Below, piece after piece: positions 1 through 6,580 of a stretch of 22,465 bases of DNA. Made by a program: the position numbers and the translations under genes. Source of the stretch: Zymomonas sp. (GTDB lineage Bacteria; Pseudomonadota; Alphaproteobacteria; Sphingomonadales; Sphingomonadaceae); assembly GCA_027489105.1 (NCBI GenBank), contig JAIYAJ010000095.1:1-22465 (forward strand), given 5' to 3'. Within the stretch, counting starts at the first letter, position 1; every line of letters starts with the position of its first letter. A model generated the notes under the pieces. It saw nothing but the letters and a program-made list of their open reading frames with translations, searched no databases and was not told the DNA's origin.

Positions 1-388
1 AGCCGACGGTGCGGCCGATATAGACGCCGTCGAGATAGATGCCGACCTTGGGGTCGACCGCGTTGTTCGAAACGCCCGAAGCGACGCCGCGAATTGCGAT
101 CGACGGGTTGCTCTGCAGACCCTGCGTCTGAATCTGAAGGCTGGGTGCGAGACCCGCGAGATTCTTGACGTTGGTAACGCGCAGCGTGTCGAGCTGCTCG
201 CTGCTGATCGCGGTGACGGCCACGGGAACCTTCTGCAGGCTCTCGGCGCGGCGCTGAGCGGTCACGACGATCTCTTCGAGGCCCGCCATATCCGATTCGG
301 ATGCCTGCGGCGCGGTGTCCTGCGCGACGGCTGCGGTGGCAAGAAGGGAAACGCCGGCAAGCGCCAGCGCGGTGGTGGTGAATCGCAT
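1..388 (-). CDS. TonB-dependent receptor, N-terminal part (truncated by window edge)
   Basis: Translation from the ATG at 388 toward base 1 gives about 129 residues without a stop. It starts with a Sec signal peptide (Met-Arg-Phe, then a hydrophobic core ending AAVAQ near residue 23), followed by a TonB-box-like EEIVVTAQRR and the plug signature (ESLQKVPVAVT, LAGLAPSLQIQ, IAIRGVASG, IYLDGVYIGR). This is the classic start of sphingomonad TonB-dependent receptors that move large or hydrophobic nutrients across the outer membrane. The start is supported by an AGGAGAGG ribosome-binding site at 394-401, five bases upstream. The beta-barrel lies outside the window, so the substrate cannot be read. 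It is transcribed away from the catabolic cluster, divergent from the SDR at 689. Family assignment is firm; a role in steroid uptake is inferred only from position. Confidence 0.93.
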   Translation of the reverse strand, partial: MRFTTTALALAGVSLLATAAVAQDTAPQASESDMAGLEEIVVTAQRRAESLQKVPVAVTAISSEQLDTLRVTNVKNLAGLAPSLQIQTQGLQSNPSIAIRGVASGVSNNAVDPKVGIYLDGVYIGRTVG

Positions 389-688
389 GAAATCCTCTCC
401 TGAGTCGACGCTGTATTTTTCTCCGGCGTCGTGCCCGTTTCGGGTTCGCGCCACCGGCTCGGTACGTCTGGATGGCGCGCAGCCTGTTGCCGCCGCGCCG
501 CCCTTAAAGGCTCAGCTCGCCCTGTCCTTACATCTCGGCATGTCCCCCGCTCTCCTTTTCGACTTGCGCTGGATATTTGTCTATCGTTTACGCAAGTGAG
601 GAATGTATCGACAGATTGACCGCCAATCCAGTCAAATCTGGACCGTAGTCGACGAATTCGAACGATAATTTGGATGAGGAGCATGGAG
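389..688. promoter_or_regulatory. Divergent intergenic promoter region between receptor and SDR
   Basis: This 300-bp stretch separates two divergent genes and must carry both promoters. I see no convincing sigma-70 pair. The clearest structure is an imperfect inverted repeat, CAGATTGAC at 612-620 and GTCAAATCTG at 631-640, separated by 10 bp, about 50 bp before the SDR start; it could be an operator. A short perfect palindrome, CGAATTCG, lies at 653-660. No further gene is evident. Confidence 0.5.
612..640. repeat. Imperfect inverted repeat, possible operator
   Basis: CAGATTGAC (612-620) faces GTCAAATCTG (631-640); the arms match except for one extra A in the right arm, with a 10-bp spacer. 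Its place just upstream of the SDR and in the divergent region fits a dimeric regulator site. The XRE protein encoded just downstream is one candidate ligand, but this is inference. Confidence 0.35.
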
Positions 689-1459
689 ATGGGCGAGGCG
701 ATGGCCGGCAAGGTCGTCATCGTGACCGGTGGCAGCGATGGAATTGGCCGCGCAACTGCGGTGGAACTCGCTCGAAACGCTGCGCATGTCGTCATTTGTG
801 CGCGGCGTCAGAATGTTCTCGCGGAGGCACATGCCGAGGTGCAAGCCGCAGGCTCGGTCGAGTCGCACATTCTGGATGTCGGCGATGCGCCCGCCTTTGC
901 CGGATTGATCGCGGATGTCGCGAAGCGGCACGGTCGCCTCGACGGCCTCGTCAACAACGCCATGGCGGTCAGCTACAAGGATGTGCTCGATCTGACTCTC
1001 GACGACTGGCGGCATGATTTCCGTGTGAATGCCGAGGCGGTGTTCGTCGGTACGCAGGCCGCAATGCGCATCATGCTGCCGCAGGGTTGGGGATCGATCG
1101 TCAACATCTCCTCGCTCAACGGCCTGCGCGCGATGCCGGGGATGGCGAGCTATTCGGCGTCCAAGGCCGCGCTGGTCCATTTCAGCGCAGTTGCGGCGGC
1201 CGAAGCGGCGCCGCACGGGGTGCGCGTGAACGTCGTCGCGCCCGGACAAGTGATGACGCCTGCGACACGTGCTTTCGCCGCCGCCGACCCCGACCGCAAC
1301 GCGCGCGTCTCGGAAACCATTCCGATGCGTCGTGGCGGCGAGCCCGAGGAGATTGCGCGCGTCGTCCGCTTCCTGCTGTCGGACGAAGCCTCCTTCGTCA
1401 CCGGCGCCTGCCTGCCGGTCGACGGTGGCAAGCTCCAGCAGCTCTACGTCCCAGCCTGA
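689..1459 (+). CDS. Short-chain dehydrogenase/reductase (SDR), classical type
   Basis: A 256-aa NAD(P)-dependent oxidoreductase of the classical SDR family, probably acting on an alcohol/ketone of the pathway substrate. The cofactor motif TGGSDGIG is at residues 13-20, NNAMA replaces NNAG near 89, and the catalytic set Asn114, Ser142, Tyr155 and Lys159 (YSASK) is complete. The C-terminus has the usual VTGACLPVDGG. In-frame ATGs lie at 674, 683, 689 and 701; I chose 689 because GAGGAG at 676-681 is seven bases upstream, and the protein then begins shortly before the Rossmann fold. The gene is monocistronic, divergent from a TonB receptor and convergent with a regulator. The stop codon lies inside the first unit of a 17-bp tandem repeat. 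The substrate cannot be read from sequence. Confidence 0.9.
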   Translation: MGEAMAGKVVIVTGGSDGIGRATAVELARNAAHVVICARRQNVLAEAHAEVQAAGSVESHILDVGDAPAFAGLIADVAKRHGRLDGLVNNAMAVSYKDVLDLTLDDWRHDFRVNAEAVFVGTQAAMRIMLPQGWGSIVNISSLNGLRAMPGMASYSASKAALVHFSAVAAAEAAPHGVRVNVVAPGQVMTPATRAFAAADPDRNARVSETIPMRRGGEPEEIARVVRFLLSDEASFVTGACLPVDGGKLQQLYVPA

Positions 1460-1501
1460 TCCACTGGCCAGCCTGATCTCCTGGCCGGCCTGATATCAGG
1501 G
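1451..1501. repeat. Three 17-bp tandem repeats spanning convergent stop codons
   Basis: Units at 1451-1467 (CCAGCCTGATCCACTGG), 1468-1484 (CCAGCCTGATCTCCTGG) and 1485-1501 (CCGGCCTGATATCAGGG) share the core CCNGCCTGAT. Each of the first two has CCAG/CTGG ends. The TGA of the SDR (1457-1459) is in unit 1 and the TGA of the convergent regulator (1498-1496, minus) is in unit 3. Unit 3 contains the perfect 12-bp palindrome CCTGATATCAGG at 1489-1500. There is no T-run, so this is not a textbook terminator. Confidence 0.8.
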
Positions 1502-2257
1502 GCGGATCAGCGGGCGCATCGACCGGGCGACGGCCAGCACGCAGTGCCATTCGCCAGGCAGTGCGGCGGTCCGCCGGTCGTCCTGCGCGATCGCGCGCAA
1601 CTCGGCGCGGAAGCGCTCGATCGATTCGCGGACGCGCGCCGCCCCGAGTGGTGAAAGCTTGATCGTCTCGGCACCGAAAATCGTTTCCGGGTCGCTGTAG
1701 TCGATCGTTACGAACAGCTGTTTCAGGTGGCGTTCGAAATGTCGCCGCATCGGTACGCGTTGCCACGCATGCGCCGGGCTTATCCGCGACCGCACCCGCC
1801 CGCCGGGCAGGCGGTCGACGAGGGCCAGACGCTCGAGCTTGGCGAGGTGCCGTTCGACCGTATCGGGCGGAATGTGGAAGCCTTCGGTCGCCTCGCTCGG
1901 CGGCCATCCGTTGACGACCAGGAAGAAGATCGTCGACAGATCCTTGTCCTGGGTCAGCGCCTCCTCTTGAGCGAGGGTGAGCTGGTCCTTTTCCTGCTCG
2001 GCGGTGCGGCTGCTGTCGGCCAGCTCCCCCAGCGTGGTGTCTGCGAGCCGACACAGCTGCGCCAGCGTGTTGAAGCTAAGGCCGCGGCCGTGGAGCCAGC
2101 GTTTGACCGTGGCAGACCCGACCTCCAGCTCCTCGGCCAGCTTCGCCTGGGTCCATCCGGCAGCTCGCAAGGCGCGCCGTAGCGCTGTCAGCAGCGCCGC
2201 AGCCTCTCCGTCGGCGGTATCATTTGCTGAGTCGTCCAGCATCTTTCGGTGATCCAT
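1496..2257 (-). CDS. XRE-family helix-turn-helix transcriptional regulator
   Basis: A cytoplasmic DNA-binding protein of about 253 aa. Residues 23-80 form an XRE/Cro-type helix-turn-helix (LRAAGWTQAKLAEELEVGSA, then VKRWLHGRGLSFNTLAQLC). A central region, around residues 110-160, reads like a winged or second helix-turn-helix (DTVERHLAKLERLALVDRLP), and the C-terminal part (residues 160-253) is likely a sensor or dimer domain of unknown ligand. I chose the ATG at 2257; an upstream in-frame ATG at 2296 preceded by AAGAGA would add 13 residues and cannot be excluded. It is the only regulator gene in the window, so it is a candidate local controller of the surrounding operons, but no target site is proven. 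It converges on the SDR at 689. Confidence 0.85.
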   Translation of the reverse strand: MDHRKMLDDSANDTADGEAAALLTALRRALRAAGWTQAKLAEELEVGSATVKRWLHGRGLSFNTLAQLCRLADTTLGELADSSRTAEQEKDQLTLAQEEALTQDKDLSTIFFLVVNGWPPSEATEGFHIPPDTVERHLAKLERLALVDRLPGGRVRSRISPAHAWQRVPMRRHFERHLKQLFVTIDYSDPETIFGAETIKLSPLGAARVRESIERFRAELRAIAQDDRRTAALPGEWHCVLAVARSMRPLIRP

Positions 2258-2336
2258 TGTGGCAAAGTGAGAGCGACCCGGTGGAGAGGCAAGCATAATC
2301 TCTTTTTTGCGACGTCCGGCCGCCTTCGACGCTGTC

Positions 2337-2352
2337 GGTCGGACTTCCGACC
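2337..2352. repeat. 16-bp near-palindrome upstream of regulator
   Basis: GGTCGGA (2337-2343) and TCCGACC (2346-2352) are perfect inverted arms around a central CT. With only two bases between the arms it is more like a protein-binding site than an RNA hairpin. It lies 40-80 bp upstream of the possible starts of the XRE regulator and could be its own operator (inference). Confidence 0.35.
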
Positions 2353-2360
2353 CTCACTGG

Positions 2361-2386
2361 TCCGGCCGTCGCTCGCGACGGCCGGA
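2361..2386. terminator. Perfect 11-bp GC-rich hairpin, probable terminator of the minus-strand SDR operon
   Basis: TCCGGCCGTCG (2361-2371) and CGACGGCCGGA (2376-2386) are perfect inverted arms around a four-base loop, CTCG. It starts 16 bases after the stop codon of the last gene of the 5609-2403 operon. On the minus strand no T-run follows, so termination would be non-canonical; the plus-strand side is followed by a modestly T-rich stretch. Confidence 0.55.
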
Positions 2387-2402
2387 TCTCTTATATTCAG
2401 CT

Positions 2403-3203
2403 TCAGCGGCCTCCATTCGCCGCGATGTCGATCCCGTTGACGAAGCCCGCACGCGGGTCCGCGAGGAACGCGACGACGTGGGCGATGTCGGCAGGTTCGC
2501 CGATCCGGCCTGCGAAGTTCGATATCATCCCGTCCTGAACCTGCGCTGTGATCGTGTCCCAGTCGTCGGCCCAGCCATTGGCTTTCGCCATCTCCTTCAG
2601 CCAGCGATCGGGCCCGGTCGAATGGGTCAGGCCCGGGCTGATGCTGTTCGAGGTGATCCCGGTGCGGGCCAGCGCCATGGCGAGGCTGCGGGTTAGCGAG
2701 CGGATGGCGAGCTTCGCTGCCTGATAATCGGGGATGATCGCCATAGGGAAATCGGCCGACTCGCTCGACAGCTGGATAAGCCTGCCCCAGCCGGCCTCGC
2801 GCATGCCCGGCACGGCAAGCTTCACCAGACGGACGATCGATCCGACGTTGGAGTTGTAGCTGCTGTTCCAGATGTCGGCGTCGGTATCGAGCCAGGCCAT
2901 GGTCCCGCCGCCCGCCGACTCACCGCCGGCATTGTTGACGAGAATGTCGACGCCACCCATCGCCGCAGCCGCGCCGTCGAACACGGCCTTGGCACCCGCA
3001 TCGTCGGATAGCGATCCGGTCACGGCATGTACCGGGCCGCCGGCCGCTGCGACGCGCTCGCGCGCCGCCGCCAGTCGCTCTTCGTTGCGGCCATGCAGGC
3101 AGACGGCCGCGCCCTCTTCGGCCAGGCGCAGGGCGATGCCCTCGCCCAGACCCGCGCTCGATCCGGTGATCAGTGCGCGCTTGCCCTCGAGCGGCCGCGC
3201 CAT
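2403..3203 (-). CDS. Short-chain dehydrogenase/reductase (SDR)
   Basis: A 266-aa classical SDR, the last gene of the minus-strand operon 5609-2403. The dinucleotide motif TGSSAGLG is at residues 13-20, VNNAG at 89-93, and the catalytic residues are Ser147, Tyr160 and Lys164 (YQAAK); the position of the usual Asn is occupied around SYNSN at 115-119. An insertion around residues 94-108 (GESAGGGTMAWLDTD) lengthens the loop after NNAG. The C-terminus ends FVNGIDIAANGGR. It probably oxidises or reduces a hydroxyl/keto group of the steroid-like substrate. Its ATG (3203) shares one base with the TGA of the SnoaL gene upstream, giving TGATG coupling. A strong hairpin follows the stop. Substrate and direction are unknown. 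Confidence 0.9.
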   Translation of the reverse strand: MARPLEGKRALITGSSAGLGEGIALRLAEEGAAVCLHGRNEERLAAARERVAAAGGPVHAVTGSLSDDAGAKAVFDGAAAAMGGVDILVNNAGGESAGGGTMAWLDTDADIWNSSYNSNVGSIVRLVKLAVPGMREAGWGRLIQLSSESADFPMAIIPDYQAAKLAIRSLTRSLAMALARTGITSNSISPGLTHSTGPDRWLKEMAKANGWADDWDTITAQVQDGMISNFAGRIGEPADIAHVVAFLADPRAGFVNGIDIAANGGR

Positions 3204-3652
3204 CAGCTATATTCCAGCTTGATGCGGGTGAGGCGCGTCGCCGCCATCAGCCAGCGCTCGCCGACCTTCACATAGCGGTCGTGATAATGGCCCCAGCCAT
3301 GCATGCGTCCAGCCGGGAGCACCGGATGGCCTTCGGGAGTCCAGAGCCAGTCTTCCATCGACCAGATCGCCTTGGCTTCGGTCGGGGAGAGGACGTCGAT
3401 CCGCGGCATATAGCCGAAATGCGCGGTCTTCACCCCGCCCAGGACATAGGCATTGTTCTGCGCGAAGGCCTTGGGGTCGTGCGACAGCAGGTCCGGATTA
3501 TGCGGCTCGACCGCCTCGCGCATGTCGGTTTCGGCATCGGGCGTGAAATTGGCGACGAGACCGTCCCAATCCTGTTCGTCGATGCAGCGAAAATATTCGG
3601 CCTTGCAGCGCTTCACGCCCTCGATGGCGAGCAAAACGTCGATCGGGTTCAT
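3203..3652 (-). CDS. SnoaL/NTF2-fold protein resembling BaiE, candidate hydroxysteroid dehydratase
   Basis: A 149-aa alpha+beta-barrel protein of the SnoaL-like/NTF2 superfamily. The N-terminal helix carries KAEYFRCIDEQDWDGL, with Tyr20 and Asp25 five residues apart, and a histidine follows at 78 (KTAHFGYMPRI). From memory, the clostridial bile acid 7-alpha-dehydratase BaiE has the same arrangement (Tyr30, Asp35, His83) and a similar YFRC-x-D string, and ends with an Arg near the position of TRLTRIKLEYS here. I therefore propose removal of a hydroxyl group as water from an oxo-steroid, as for the Hsh2 enzyme reported in Sphingobium Chol11, but other lyase or isomerase activity is possible. 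The ATG overlaps the sulfotransferase stop in an ATGA, and the TGA overlaps the next SDR start, so the three proteins are translationally coupled. Confidence 0.82.
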   Translation of the reverse strand: MNPIDVLLAIEGVKRCKAEYFRCIDEQDWDGLVANFTPDAETDMREAVEPHNPDLLSHDPKAFAQNNAYVLGGVKTAHFGYMPRIDVLSPTEAKAIWSMEDWLWTPEGHPVLPAGRMHGWGHYHDRYVKVGERWLMAATRLTRIKLEYS

Positions 3653-4815
3653 GCGGTCACCTTTTCGCCAAGATAGGCTGCGCGATATTCAGCGAAGTCC
3701 TGTTCGACGAGTTCGCGGGTCAGCCCGAAATCCTCGAGCGCATAGCGGTGCGGGGCCCGGTCCTCGCGCTTGTTCGCTTCGACCCATTCGGCCATGCCGG
3801 CTTCGATTTCCGGCGTCACTGCGATGCCGGCCTCGGCCAGCACGCGCTTGCCTTCTTCGACCGGCTTCGTCGTCGTGTCGGTGTAGCGGACGTCGATGAA
3901 ATTGTCGGGGCCGACCTTGGCGCGCACCGACATGAACAGGTCGAGCAGTTCCGCCAGACGCTTTTCCCAGAAGGCACCGATGCGCTCGCGGTCGACGGTC
4001 GACCCCATATGATAGAGCGTCGTCATCATCGAACAGTAGGACGGCACCGTCTGCACAGGATCGCGATGTGTCATCACGATCTTGGCCTCGGGGAAGGTGT
4101 CGAGCACGCCGTCGAGCGCCATCAGGTGGCCGGGGGTCTTGAGCACCCATTTTGCGCCGCGCCGCGCCGGATCCTGCCATTGCAGCGACTGCAGAATTTC
4201 CTTCAGATCGACATAGCAGCGGGTGCGGCTGTTCTCGACAAGCCAGCGGGCGTAGCTCGGTACGTGGTACATCCCCTCGATCATCGTCGACGAGAAGAGC
4301 AGGCCGAGGATGATCAGTTCCTCGTCTGACTGGTCGATGCTCATCGGGTGGATCGACATCAGCTCGGGCGCATGTTCGAGCATATAGGCCAGATAATGTT
4401 TGGCCGCCTCGCGCCGCGCGTCGGGCTGGCCGCGCTCCTCGCCGGGGAAGGGGGCGTAGTTCTGCGCCTCCCACCATTTCACCCCGGTCATGCCGGGTGC
4501 GGACGACAGCATCCGGTGCAGCATCGTGCTGCCCGTGCGCGGCAGGCCGACGACGACAGCCGCGACATCGACCTTCTCGTCGAGGATCTCGGGATGGCGC
4601 TTGATCAGGTCGACATGGCGCAGCCGGTTGGTCAGCGCGGTGACGATCATCGCCTCCGCCCCGCCGACCCCGACCTCGGTCAGTTCGGCCTCGCTGTTCA
4701 GGACGGGTATCAGTGCGTCCAGATTCTCGAAGATCCAGGGATCGCCGAAATCGGACAGGCCGGTCGCTTCGATCGCACGGGCCGCCAGCGTCGCCCGGTC
4801 GCTTACCTTGCTCAT
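3649..4815 (-). CDS. PAPS-dependent sulfotransferase family protein
   Basis: A 388-aa cytoplasmic sulfotransferase of the Sulfotransfer_3-like group, transferring sulfate from PAPS to a hydroxyl (or similar) acceptor. The 5'-phosphosulfate loop VVVGLPRTGSTMLHRML is at residues 87-103, WVLKTPGHL at 223-231, and the 3'-phosphate motif IVMTHRDPVQTVPS at 246-259 with Arg251 and Ser259. No membrane segment or signal peptide is visible. The start is the ATG at 4815, with GGAGAGG six bases upstream (4822-4828); a TTG reading at 4830 would swallow that ribosome-binding site. It overlaps the BaiE-like gene downstream by ATGA. Such a gene inside a steroid-type operon suggests sulfation of a polycyclic alcohol, either as detoxification or as activation before elimination; the acceptor is not deducible. 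Confidence 0.9.
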   Translation of the reverse strand: MSKVSDRATLAARAIEATGLSDFGDPWIFENLDALIPVLNSEAELTEVGVGGAEAMIVTALTNRLRHVDLIKRHPEILDEKVDVAAVVVGLPRTGSTMLHRMLSSAPGMTGVKWWEAQNYAPFPGEERGQPDARREAAKHYLAYMLEHAPELMSIHPMSIDQSDEELIILGLLFSSTMIEGMYHVPSYARWLVENSRTRCYVDLKEILQSLQWQDPARRGAKWVLKTPGHLMALDGVLDTFPEAKIVMTHRDPVQTVPSYCSMMTTLYHMGSTVDRERIGAFWEKRLAELLDLFMSVRAKVGPDNFIDVRYTDTTTKPVEEGKRVLAEAGIAVTPEIEAGMAEWVEANKREDRAPHRYALEDFGLTRELVEQDFAEYRAAYLGEKVTA

Positions 4816-4835
4816 TGCATTCCTCTCCAAAAGGC

Positions 4836-5609
4836 TCAGACGCCGTAGCCGCCGGCGACGGCCAGCTGTTGTCCGGTGGTGTAGCCCGCACGGTTCGATA
4901 TCAGGAAGGAGACGGCATGGCCGATCTCTTCCGCCTTGCCCCAGCGCCGCAGGGGCAGCTGCGATTGCACTTCCTTGACCCAGGCGTCGTCGAACTGCCC
5001 CTGGGCCAGAAGCTCGTGGAACATGCCGGCATCGATGACGCCGACGAGCACGCTGTTCGCGCGAATGCCGTGGCGGCCTTCTTCCTTGGCGATGCCGCGC
5101 ACAAGCGACTCATTGGCTGCCTTGGGCGCGACCGACAGTCCGTCGCGCGGCGGCCAGTAGAGATCGCCAGCCGATCCGAGATGGACGAAGGACCCGCCGC
5201 CCGACGCACGGAAATGCGGGACCAACGCCTGCGCCGCCGAGAAGAAGCCGTGCACCTCGACATCGATCGCCCGCTTCCACTTTTCGAGCGGCGTTTCGGA
5301 CAGATGGAGCTGATCGACCAGCGGACCGGCGGCCCAGACGAGGCCATGGACGCGGCCATGCTCGGCGATCGCCGCATCGCGCGCGGCATCGAGCGTGGCC
5401 GGGTCGGTCGCATCGACCTGATGCAGCGAGACCTTGCGGCCGTGAGAACGAAGCTCCTCGGCCAGCGCCTTGGCCGCGTCCCGCTTGCTGCGGAAGCAGA
5501 GCGCCACGTCACTTCCATCGCGCGCGAGCGCGCGCGCCGATGCCGCGCCGAGACCGCCCGTGGCGCCGAGTACCATCGTTGCACCGTCCGGAAAAATCTG
5601 ATCGCTCAC
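4836..5609 (-). CDS. Atypical SDR-family protein lacking the catalytic tyrosine
   Basis: A 257-aa SDR-fold protein, first gene of the minus-strand operon. The nucleotide-binding motif is LGATGGLG at residues 14-21, VWAAG replaces NNAG at 91-95, and a Ser is at 146 in HLGSAGD. Where YxxxK is expected, the sequence reads SVAPK: Ser159 replaces the tyrosine and Lys163 is kept (a Tyr at 151 is the nearest alternative). The ending TGQQLAVAGGYGV is normal for SDRs. I chose GTG at 5609 because AAGGAGG lies six bases upstream (5616-5622); the longer frame to 5642 adds residues unlike an SDR start. It may be a redox enzyme with a shifted acid/base, a lyase/isomerase, or a non-catalytic partner. It precedes the sulfotransferase by 20 bp. 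Confidence 0.85.
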   Translation of the reverse strand: MSDQIFPDGATMVLGATGGLGAASARALARDGSDVALCFRSKRDAAKALAEELRSHGRKVSLHQVDATDPATLDAARDAAIAEHGRVHGLVWAAGPLVDQLHLSETPLEKWKRAIDVEVHGFFSAAQALVPHFRASGGGSFVHLGSAGDLYWPPRDGLSVAPKAANESLVRGIAKEEGRHGIRANSVLVGVIDAGMFHELLAQGQFDDAWVKEVQSQLPLRRWGKAEEIGHAVSFLISNRAGYTTGQQLAVAGGYGV

Positions 5610-5615
5610 GCGTCC

Positions 5616-5622
5616 CCTCCTT
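5616..5622 (-). promoter_or_regulatory. Strong Shine-Dalgarno deciding a GTG start
   Basis: On the minus strand the bases read AAGGAGG, followed by six bases and GTG at 5609. This is the best ribosome-binding site in the window and fixes the non-ATG start of the atypical SDR. Confidence 0.75.
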
Positions 5623-5783
5623 ATGGTAATGGCGGTTCGCATTGCGCCGCTCCATTATCTCTGGGTCACTGAATTGCAGACTGAGACGGCTAAATCAACA
5701 CGCATAGCTTGACATGGAAGCATGAAATGCAGAGGCTTGCGTAGCAGAGCCGGTTGCAAGCCGGTCATATTCGGAGGGGCCAC
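5623..5783. promoter_or_regulatory. Divergent promoter region of the two left-half catabolic operons
   Basis: About 160 bp between the GTG of the minus operon and the ATG of the plus operon. A TTGACA hexamer at 5709-5714 is a possible -35 for the plus operon, but no good -10 sits 16-18 bp downstream. A perfect 7-bp inverted repeat, GGCTTGC (5734-5740) and GCAAGCC (5756-5762), lies immediately before the plus-strand ribosome-binding site GGAGGGG, where a bound protein or an RNA hairpin could block expression. Shared control of both operons is likely from the layout. Confidence 0.5.
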
Positions 5784-6575
5784 ATGGCGAGACTGGCAGG
5801 CAAGGTAGCAATCATCAGCGGCGCAGCGCAGGGCATGGGCGCGGCCACCGCGCGACTCTTCGTCGCCGAAGGCGCCAAGGTCGTGATGGGCGACGTGCTC
5901 GACGATAAGGGTCGCACCGTCGCCGCCGAGCTTGGCGAAGCCAATGCGCTCTATCAGCATCTCGACGTTCGTGAAGAGGACCAGTGGGCCGCGATCGTCA
6001 AGGCCGCCACCGATCGCTTCGGCAAGCTCGACATCCTGGTCAATAATGCGGCCGTCACGCATTTCGGCGCTGCCGAAGAGCTACGCAAGGAAGATGCCGA
6101 GCGGGTGCTGGGCATCAACCTCATCGGCACGATGATGGGCGTCAAGCATGCGGTCCCCGCGCTCAAGGCCAATGGCGGCGGCGTGATCGCGAACATCTCG
6201 TCGGTCGACGGCATGCGCGGCTGCAACGGCCTGGTCGCTTACACCGCCAGCAAATGGGCGGTGCGCGGCATCTCCAAATCCTATGCCTATGAGTTCGGTC
6301 CGCATGGCATCCGCGTCGTGTCGATCCATCCCGGCGGCGTGAACACCGAAATGGGCAATCCGGGGCGCGAGAGCGTCGAGACGGTCAACGCCCGGTCCTT
6401 CCGCCGCGTGCCGCTGCAGCGGATCGGCGAGCCCGAGGAAATCGCGCGTGCGACGCTGTTCGTCTGCAGCGACGAGGCAAGCTACATCTCGGGGGCCGAG
6501 ATCGCCGTCGATGGCGGCTGGACGGCCGGCCATTATGAGCCCGCGCTGCCGGGCTGCCCCGACAGCCTGCGCTGA
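5784..6575 (+). CDS. SDR, 3-alpha/20-beta-hydroxysteroid dehydrogenase-like
   Basis: A 263-aa classical SDR, first gene of the seven-gene plus operon. SGAAQGMG is at residues 12-19, Asp37 after the second strand points to NAD over NADP, LVNNAA is at 85-90, and Asn112, Ser140, Tyr153 and Lys157 (YTASK) form a complete catalytic tetrad. The opening MARLAGKVAIISGAAQGMGA and the segment GIRVVSIHPGGVNTEM are characteristic of the 3-alpha/20-beta-hydroxysteroid and cyclohexanol dehydrogenase group. The start is the ATG at 5784, preceded by GGAGGGG; an upstream in-frame ATG at 5754 lacks a site. It most likely oxidises a ring hydroxyl of a steroid-like substrate. The exact position and stereochemistry cannot be read. 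Confidence 0.9.
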   Translation: MARLAGKVAIISGAAQGMGAATARLFVAEGAKVVMGDVLDDKGRTVAAELGEANALYQHLDVREEDQWAAIVKAATDRFGKLDILVNNAAVTHFGAAEELRKEDAERVLGINLIGTMMGVKHAVPALKANGGGVIANISSVDGMRGCNGLVAYTASKWAVRGISKSYAYEFGPHGIRVVSIHPGGVNTEMGNPGRESVETVNARSFRRVPLQRIGEPEEIARATLFVCSDEASYISGAEIAVDGGWTAGHYEPALPGCPDSLR

Positions 6576-6580
6576 TCGCG

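Noticed and set aside
4816..4830. TTG start at 4830 for the sulfotransferase
   Set aside because: It would place the GGAGAGG ribosome-binding site inside the coding region; the ATG at 4815 has ideal spacing.
5610..5642. Upstream start at 5642 for the atypical SDR
   Set aside because: The added residues are not SDR-like, and a strong AAGGAGG precedes the GTG at 5609.
5709..5731. TTGACA at 5709-5714 as a full sigma-70 promoter
   Set aside because: No acceptable -10 hexamer at 16-18 bp spacing; kept only as a possible -35.
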